From the NCBI GenBank assembly GCA_002296125.1, contig DBHI01000041.1, positions 1-7,468 of the forward strand: DNA of 7,468 nucleotides, in the 5' to 3' direction. A program made the translations under genes and the position numbers. The notes under the pieces are model-generated. The model was not told the origin of the DNA and searched no databases. It was given only the letters and a program-made list of their open reading frames with translations. The stretch is from Anaerolineales bacterium UBA832 (GTDB lineage: Bacteria; Chloroflexota; Anaerolineae; Anaerolineales; UBA11657). Of the stretch, positions 1 to 5,164 are shown piece after piece. The first letter of the stretch is position 1. Each line of letters starts with the position of its first letter.

Positions 1-657
1 GTTTAAAAATATAGAAGATGCTAACAATAAAGATATTCCAAAGCCAGTTGCAAAGGGTTTCCATTTAAATTGTTTGCGGTTGCTATATGTATTCAATAGG
101 CTTACTGGTATAAGAGCTATACCAGAAAAATGTATTTGAGGCAATATGCCTATTAGTAATCCATGAAAGAAGTTGGCTTTAGAGCTTTTAGTTAGGTTGG
201 ATTGCAGTATAGATATAGCCCATGCTCCCACAAAAAATGGCAATAAATTTTGTGCCCATATTTTACGGGAGAAAATTATTGCCCATGGACTTAGGGCATA
301 CATTGTAGTTGCAACAATCGCTGATTTTGTTCCCCAGCATTTTTTAGTTATATACCAACACATTAATATTGAAAGTGTGTTTAGTAGTCCTGTGTAAATT
401 ATTGCTGAGTATGGATGTTGCCAGAATATTAATGGGATAGAGTAGATCCAGGTACTTATAGCAAAATTTGGTATTCCAATTGACGAATTGATGCCTTGAG
501 TAGGGATAATTGATGATCGTACAAAATTTAGTGATTCAGTATATAGTCTAGCTTCATCTGCTTTGTATTCGCTAAATCCTGGATGTGATATTCTCATTAT
601 TCCTGAAATAACTATTATGAATGCTATTAGTATTGCGAGTCTATTTGTGTTTTTCAT
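1..657 (-). CDS. GT-C-type membrane glycosyltransferase-like protein (PMT/ArnT style), 3' end cut by window edge
   Basis: I translated this frame by hand. It opens with ATG at 657-655 and stays open for 219 codons to base 1, so the C-terminal part lies outside the window. An in-frame TAA at 672-670 fixes ATG 657 as the first usable ATG. The protein begins MKNTNRLAILIAF with a membrane segment at about residues 7-23. A loop with an acidic DEA motif (residues 34-36) follows, then hydrophobic segments near 66-80, 82-103, 110-129, 138-151, 163-188 and 202-218. One membrane segment followed by a loop with a DE-type acidic motif is the usual start of GT-C enzymes that use polyprenyl-phosphate sugars (PMT_2/ArnT/GT39-GT83 style), where the acidic residue is catalytic. 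The stretch SPWAIIFSRKIWAQNLLPFF (123-142) also resembles this group. The start overlaps the end of the YfhO gene by 17 bases, so the two are probably co-translated. The donor and acceptor sugars cannot be inferred. Confidence 0.8.
   Translation of the reverse strand, partial: MKNTNRLAILIAFIIVISGIMRISHPGFSEYKADEARLYTESLNFVRSSIIPTQGINSSIGIPNFAISTWIYSIPLIFWQHPYSAIIYTGLLNTLSILMCWYITKKCWGTKSAIVATTMYALSPWAIIFSRKIWAQNLLPFFVGAWAISILQSNLTKSSKANFFHGLLIGILPQIHFSGIALIPVSLLNTYSNRKQFKWKPFATGFGISLLLASSIFLN
641..657 (-). other. 17-base overlap between the YfhO gene and the GT-C-like gene
   Basis: The GT-C-like ATG (657-655) lies inside the last codons of the YfhO gene, whose TAG is at 643-641. There is no Shine-Dalgarno core upstream (minus-strand bases AACAAAAAATCAA), which points to translational coupling and to a joint role for the two membrane proteins. 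Confidence 0.7.
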
Positions 658-2857
658 TTGATTTTTTGTTTATTATATAAATAGCATTATAAAGTAGATG
701 TGCTACTACTAATATGAGTGATGCTTGTGAAAACATTAAAGATGTACTCCATACTTTAGGTGTGAATTTAGAATGGACAATATGTTTGCCTGGTGGAATA
801 TGGATGGCTCTAAATGCATAGTTGGCTCTTAGAGTTTCAACTGGCACACCGTTAATTGTGGTATTCCAACCTGGATACCAAACTTCACTAAAAACTAAAT
901 ATCCTTCAGTGGGAGTAATAACTTTTATCTTATATTCGATTGCATTATAAGAAAGGTAATTCAGTTCTGTATTTGGTGGAGCAGGTGAATTAATGTTCTT
1001 GCCGTTAACAATAACTACTTCTGTATTTGAGTCAAAATTTGGGCTATGTATTTGCGTAAAGGCTTCTGAATTATCTTTCGTGTTGATGCTTGAGTACTTC
1101 AGAGTTATTCTAGGATGTGAGTTTGTGTTAAGGTAAATATCTACCATAGGATCTTCAGTATATATTGGCACAAAACTAGAGTCAGCAGCCGGATTGTTTT
1201 TATCGGTAATTAGATATTTTGCATTCAAGAAATTGTATTGTGGTGATCCTCTATAATTAACTGACCAATAGTATTTGTCGTAGTGAGACAAAGTTAATGG
1301 ATTATGTAATCCATTAATTGATTCTATTTTATTCATTAAGCCATAATTTGGTTGCCATCTTGAAGATGCTATATCGATTCTGTATGGTGGTGGTTGTGAT
1401 TTAAGATATTCTAATGCAGGACCAGATCTGTATCCATTCTCTGGATTTCGATAATCTACTTCTATCCATGATCCGAGAGCTAGCATTTCTACTGCAAGGA
1501 GTATGACGATTATTTTATGGTTAACAAGACGTACTAAAATTATTGTGATTAAAGCAACTGTAATGCTAATAGTAAGATTGCTTATATGTCCGCCTTCGTA
1601 CTTGTTTGAAGTAATAGTCCAAGTGAGAGGTAAAATTATAATAGTTACTAGTGATATAGATAGGAGTGTAAAGTTTAAATGTTTGACTTTAAAGTTTTGT
1701 GATTGCCAGTAATGTAGTCCTAATGAAGCAAGCATTGATATACTGAAATTAGTTAGTAATATAAATCGTGCAGGTACCCTAAGTAGTGAAAATCCAGGTA
1801 AATATAGAAATGCTAATTTGTGTATAGGTGTGGCATCACCCAGCGACATTAGTATGCCGATTAGTCCTACTAGTACTAGAGGAATTATTTTCTTTTTATA
1901 GAAAAGGCCAAGGCATGATAGTATTAATGTAATTAATCCAGTATATCCTAATTCAACTCTATCCCATCCAGGCCAGAAATATTTAGGTCCTCTTCCAAAG
2001 AGTATTGGAGTTATTAGTTCTATTAATCCTTCTGGTGGAATGCTATAGCTTGTTGAGTTTTCGTATGTATAGTTAATTCGATTAGTATATGCTGACATTT
2101 CTATAGAGGGAGCTATGTAGAATGCAGTTAGGCCAGCTGTCAATAATGTTGTGTATATAAGAAGTGTCAACAGTTTTATTTTATTGTTTGCAATGGTTAA
2201 TTGATATATTGAGTAAACAAGAATAGCTAAAGCAACTATTAATGACATTTGTGCATGTCCAGATAATATAGATAAGGTCAATATTATTGATGTAATAGAG
2301 GCATCTTTATATGCAAGAGATCTAGAAAGCTTAGTTATGCTTAACCATACCCATGGTAGGTATGATGCACTTGCTATTATGTTTAGATTTCCAATATGAG
2401 TAATAAATAGTGATGAAAACTGAAATGCTATAGCAGCTAATATTGAAGGGTATATTGATTTTGATTGGTGATATTTGTGTGATGCGTAGTACATTCCTAA
2501 ACCAGCAAAAAATATATGAACTGCGACCATCCACTCCATTGCTGTGTATGATACTTTAGGTAATAATGATAATAATATATTTGGTGGATAGAATAGACCT
2601 GATTGATTGTCTGCAGCATGTGGTGCCCCTGAGTGTAAATATGGATTCCATAGTGGTAGATTGCCAGATTTTATTGATTCAGATGTAAATTGATATGTGG
2701 GCCAAGTAAATGATTCTAGATCTCCTCCACCATACGGTATATGCCAATTTGATCCAATTAAGAGAGGCCAGAAAAATATTAGTGTGACTACTAAAAGTAT
2801 AAACCAAGGTGTTATGTGATTTTTGTACATATTTGGTGAAATACGATTTAGCATCAC
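641..2857 (-). CDS. YfhO-family polytopic membrane protein (putative GT-C glycosyltransferase)
   Basis: A complete protein of 738 residues from GTG 2857, or 737 from the adjacent ATG at 2854, which I think is the likelier start; it ends in TAG at 643-641. The first membrane segment is at about 17-34. It is followed by the conserved outer loop of YfhO proteins: GGGDLESF (43-50), GNLPLWNPYLHSGAPHAADN (65-84) and FYPPN (89-93). About a dozen further membrane segments run to about residue 463. A soluble, probably extracytoplasmic domain (about 464-705) comes next, including VWYPGWNTTINGVPVE (659-674), and a last membrane helix lies at about 708-729. Bacillus YfhO and relatives are implicated in glycosylating lipoteichoic acid. 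D46 of the GDL motif is in the place expected for the GT-C acidic residue. The substrate here is unknown, and a role in surface glycan or glycolipid synthesis is inference. It lies 35-38 bases after mogA and overlaps the next membrane gene by 17 bases. Confidence 0.88.
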   Translation of the reverse strand: MMLNRISPNMYKNHITPWFILLVVTLIFFWPLLIGSNWHIPYGGGDLESFTWPTYQFTSESIKSGNLPLWNPYLHSGAPHAADNQSGLFYPPNILLSLLPKVSYTAMEWMVAVHIFFAGLGMYYASHKYHQSKSIYPSILAAIAFQFSSLFITHIGNLNIIASASYLPWVWLSITKLSRSLAYKDASITSIILTLSILSGHAQMSLIVALAILVYSIYQLTIANNKIKLLTLLIYTTLLTAGLTAFYIAPSIEMSAYTNRINYTYENSTSYSIPPEGLIELITPILFGRGPKYFWPGWDRVELGYTGLITLILSCLGLFYKKKIIPLVLVGLIGILMSLGDATPIHKLAFLYLPGFSLLRVPARFILLTNFSISMLASLGLHYWQSQNFKVKHLNFTLLSISLVTIIILPLTWTITSNKYEGGHISNLTISITVALITIILVRLVNHKIIVILLAVEMLALGSWIEVDYRNPENGYRSGPALEYLKSQPPPYRIDIASSRWQPNYGLMNKIESINGLHNPLTLSHYDKYYWSVNYRGSPQYNFLNAKYLITDKNNPAADSSFVPIYTEDPMVDIYLNTNSHPRITLKYSSINTKDNSEAFTQIHSPNFDSNTEVVIVNGKNINSPAPPNTELNYLSYNAIEYKIKVITPTEGYLVFSEVWYPGWNTTINGVPVETLRANYAFRAIHIPPGKHIVHSKFTPKVWSTSLMFSQASLILVVAHLLYNAIYIINKKSNEKHK

Positions 2858-2892
2858 TTTAGAATAATGAATATATAACTAATTGAAACCTA
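2858..2892. other. Short spacer between mogA and the YfhO gene
   Basis: The only true intergenic gap in the window, 35 bases and very AT-rich. Read on the minus strand it contains TTATATATTC, which loosely resembles a -10 box, but I see no matching -35 at a good distance. There is no G-rich Shine-Dalgarno core before the YfhO start and no hairpin with a U-tract. It looks like read-through spacer and not like a transcription boundary. Confidence 0.5.
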
Positions 2893-3477
2893 TTACTTTT
2901 GATTAGTATAAGGAAGTCTAGAATGCTGATCATTTGGGTTGGTAGTGATGCTCATGATCTCTAATGCATGAGGTAATACTGGTGCAATTACTGTGAGAGT
3001 TTCATGAGCTGCTTTTGGATTTCCAGGTAGGTTAATTATTAGGCATTGTTGTCGCGTACCTGCAATGGCTCGTGAAAGCATTGAGTATGGTGTAATTTTT
3101 AAACTAGATGATCTAATAGCTTCGATTATTCCAGGAACTTGTCTGTCTATTACTTTTAGAGTAGCTTCCGGTGTTACATCTCTTGCAGATAGTCCTGTTC
3201 CTCCTGTGGTTAGAATTAGGTTTGCATGATAGGAGTCGGTCCATTCAATTAATTTGTCTGATATTTGTTTAGTTTCATCTGGTACTATCGCACTTGATGT
3301 TATTTCCCATCCTGTAAGTTGTTGAATAGATGCTATTACTGCTGGGCCTCCAAGATCTTCTCTGGTTCCAGAATAGCTTCTATCGCTTATGGTAAGAACA
3401 TATATTTTTGGAGTAATAGTTGATGGATTGTTATTCACTGTGTTTATTAATTGTGGATATTTTTTGCCATTTTCCAT
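2893..3477 (-). CDS. mogA: MogA/MoaB-type molybdopterin adenylyltransferase
   Basis: A 194-residue protein that would activate molybdopterin by transferring AMP from ATP, the step before metal insertion by MoeA in molybdenum cofactor synthesis; it acts in the cytoplasm. The core starts near residue 24 with a beta strand and TISDRSYSG (29-37). It then shows IVPDE (64-68), LTTGGTGLSARDVTPEAT (89-106), QVPGI (113-117), MLSRAIAGTR (133-142) and LIINLPGNPKAAHETL (146-161). D67 and D100 match the catalytic Asp49 and Asp82 of E. coli MogA, so it should be active. The single-domain length is close to that of E. coli MogA. ATG 3477 gives a 47-base overlap with the upstream gene and 23 non-conserved N-terminal residues. 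An in-frame GTG at 3438 (codon 14) would cut the overlap to 8 bases and keep the whole core, so the start is uncertain. No other Moco gene lies in the window. Confidence 0.93.
   Translation of the reverse strand: MENGKKYPQLINTVNNNPSTITPKIYVLTISDRSYSGTREDLGGPAVIASIQQLTGWEITSSAIVPDETKQISDKLIEWTDSYHANLILTTGGTGLSARDVTPEATLKVIDRQVPGIIEAIRSSSLKITPYSMLSRAIAGTRQQCLIINLPGNPKAAHETLTVIAPVLPHALEIMSITTNPNDQHSRLPYTNQK
3431..3477 (-). other. 47-base overlap of the PHP gene 3' end with the mogA 5' end
   Basis: With the ATG start, mogA begins inside the last 16 codons of the PHP/AlbA gene, in a different frame. The PHP frame ends in TAA at 3433-3431. The in-frame GTG at 3438-3436 lies almost on this stop and would allow termination-reinitiation coupling. 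Neither start has a good Shine-Dalgarno; a weak GACGGA lies upstream of the ATG. Confidence 0.65.
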
Positions 3478-5164
3478 GTAATCCGTCTTCAGTTACACCA
3501 TAGTATATCCGTGTCTGTCCATCTTTGGTGCGTTGACATAGATCTGATCTGATAATTGATCCTTTTCTGTATTGTTTTATAAAACCTAAATCTCCATGCC
3601 ATTTTATTTTATTGTTAGGTATATTCTGTTGGCCTTCTTTTTGCATTATAGCGTAGTGCCATAGTCTTCGGGATGAGGCGCGTGTTACATTTTTTACTTG
3701 ATTTCCATTTCTAAGATCATGCATTGTATGATATGTAGTACCATCTCTAAGTTCTGTATCAACTATTTCTACTCCTGTTCTTGGAGGTGTTATTGTTGAA
3801 GGTTTGCTATTCTTTTGATTGTCAGAATGAATTTTGTTTTCATTGTTTTTGCTATTTTTATGTGTAATGTTTGTATGAATCAATTGGACTATTTCATCTC
3901 TGACCGCTGGAGTAGTTTCTGATTCATCTCTAACAAATATTTTATTGTCATCTATAGCATATGGTCGATCATTACCCATAGGAACATTAAGGCGTAATAC
4001 TGTTTTCCCGCGTGTGACTGATGTGTCTATAGATGTATCTAATAGGGGGGTTATTCGTTTTCCTATTTCTTTTTTAATCGTTCCAATTGCTCTAGAAGGA
4101 TTGTATACTCCAAGTGGAATAGATTTAACTTCAGAAGTTAATCCTATAAATATGGTTCCTCCATTGGTGTTTGCCATTGCACATACATCAGTTAATATAG
4201 AAAAAAGATGGCCGCCTCTTTTAGTCATTTTTTCGTGAAAACTCTGAATTATGCTGGAACCTTCTTCTTGTGCAGATCTAATAATGTCAATATTTCGATA
4301 GGTTTTACGGTATGGTCTGGTGCGTGAGAAATTTGAGCTACTAAGTAATTCTCTTAATGATGAGAAAGTTAAATCTGATAGCAGTATTTCTGTCGTTCTA
4401 TCACCTACACCTAGATTTTTGGGGTATTCTTTATCACGTAACAATCGATGCGCATCTGATCCTTGTATGCAGTGCATTCGTCGTGGATATTCTGGTTTTG
4501 AACCGTTAAAAAATCTCGATGTTGATCTCTTACTGTTTGATGTTAGATCTGTGACTTCAAGTGCATGTAGATTTTGATCTTGAGTAAAAGCTACTTTGGT
4601 TTGTCCTCCAAAACGGAATCCACGCATAGCTACTCCATGATTTGAGTTGGAGTGGGCTGCTATGGTTATACCTCCAGAAGATGTAATTTCCTTATAGGCT
4701 GTTAATACATCTGTGCTGGCTCCTACTGTAGATGATCCGTTATCTAGATCATCTGGAGGAATGTTTAGATTAAGTAAAATATGTTCAATAGTTCTTATTG
4801 AGGTTTTTGGTGAGAAGATTCCTAGTATATGGAAACCAAATGTTGCTGTAAATTCAAATCCTGGTAACACTAATATTTGTTTAAGTAGATTTCGGAACTC
4901 TTGAAGTAGGTCTTTTTCAGTTTTGGTTAGTCTTTTTAGGCTTTCTAGTAATTCTAAATTTTTTATTTCGTCTTTCATTTGTTTGTAGCCAGATATTGTA
5001 TTGTGATCTGTGAATGCAATACAATCTAGATTTTTCTTAGAAGCTTGGCGCAATATATCAATATACTTCACATTCTTGCATTGATAGTCAATCGATGCTG
5101 GTGTGTGAATATGTAAATCTACTTTGTGCCAATTAGCCTTATGGGCTGGTTTTTTAGGAGTCAA
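3431..5164 (-). CDS. PHP metallophosphoesterase - AlbA_2 (Schlafen-type) putative nucleic-acid-binding protein with unnamed C-terminal domain
   Basis: A 577-residue cytoplasmic protein with no signal or membrane segment. Residues about 13-285 form a PHP domain: VDLHIHTPAS (15-24; H18, H20), FTDHNT (51-56; D53, H54), PGFEFT (101-106; E104), H112, IAAHSN (168-173; H171) and GSDAHR (235-240; D237, H239). These metal ligands look complete, which predicts an active phosphoesterase. Residues about 297-430 resemble AlbA_2: a glutamate-containing start, ANTNGGTIFIGL (331-342) and KIFVRDESETTPAVRDEI (408-425), the usual R-containing end motif. A hydrophilic Asn/Lys/Ser linker (about 431-458) leads to a C-terminal domain (about 459-570) that I do not recognise, with YHTMHDLRNG (478-487), RASSRRLWHYAI (495-506) and DGLHGKWQKI (560-569). 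The start is taken as TTG 5164, overlapping lon by 11 bases; there is no ATG before the HxH motif. The substrate is unknown. A nucleic-acid phosphatase or nuclease is the best inference, by analogy with PHP enzymes such as E. coli YciV (RNase AM). Confidence 0.85.
   Translation of the reverse strand: MTPKKPAHKANWHKVDLHIHTPASIDYQCKNVKYIDILRQASKKNLDCIAFTDHNTISGYKQMKDEIKNLELLESLKRLTKTEKDLLQEFRNLLKQILVLPGFEFTATFGFHILGIFSPKTSIRTIEHILLNLNIPPDDLDNGSSTVGASTDVLTAYKEITSSGGITIAAHSNSNHGVAMRGFRFGGQTKVAFTQDQNLHALEVTDLTSNSKRSTSRFFNGSKPEYPRRMHCIQGSDAHRLLRDKEYPKNLGVGDRTTEILLSDLTFSSLRELLSSSNFSRTRPYRKTYRNIDIIRSAQEEGSSIIQSFHEKMTKRGGHLFSILTDVCAMANTNGGTIFIGLTSEVKSIPLGVYNPSRAIGTIKKEIGKRITPLLDTSIDTSVTRGKTVLRLNVPMGNDRPYAIDDNKIFVRDESETTPAVRDEIVQLIHTNITHKNSKNNENKIHSDNQKNSKPSTITPPRTGVEIVDTELRDGTTYHTMHDLRNGNQVKNVTRASSRRLWHYAIMQKEGQQNIPNNKIKWHGDLGFIKQYRKGSIIRSDLCQRTKDGQTRIYYGVTEDGLHGKWQKISTINKHSE
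3455..3790 (-). other. Unidentified C-terminal domain of the PHP/AlbA_2 protein
   Basis: Encodes residues about 459-570, set off from the AlbA_2 domain by a polar low-complexity linker (3791-3874). It is rich in Arg, Lys, Trp and Tyr, with GVEIVDTELRDG (464-475), DLRNGNQVKNVTRASSRR (483-500), LWHYAI (501-506), KWHGDLGFIKQYRKG (521-535) and TRIYYGV (551-557). Basic and aromatic residues spaced along short predicted strands would suit nucleic-acid binding, but this is inference from composition only. I cannot assign it to a named family. Confidence 0.55.
5154..5164 (-). other. 11-base overlap of the lon stop with the TTG start of the PHP gene
   Basis: lon ends in TAA at 5156-5154, and the PHP/AlbA gene starts upstream of it at TTG 5164-5162 in another frame. 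No Shine-Dalgarno core is visible before the TTG (the upstream minus-strand bases are AAATCAAAACC). Initiation therefore probably depends on ribosomes finishing lon. ATT or ATC codons just upstream are possible but less likely starts. Confidence 0.6.

Noticed and set aside
173..397. Plus-strand open frame of 74 codons near the left edge
   Set aside because: The opposite strand here is open from 657 to the edge and encodes a convincing multi-pass GT-C-like protein, so this frame is an antisense shadow.
2331..2534. Minus-strand 67-codon frame inside the YfhO gene
   Set aside because: An out-of-frame reading within a well-supported membrane protein; no domain and no start signal.
3945..4577. 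Plus-strand open frames of 85-97 codons opposite the PHP/AlbA gene
   Set aside because: They lie antisense to a well-supported protein with recognisable catalytic motifs, have no recognisable domain, and fit chance open frames on the opposite strand.
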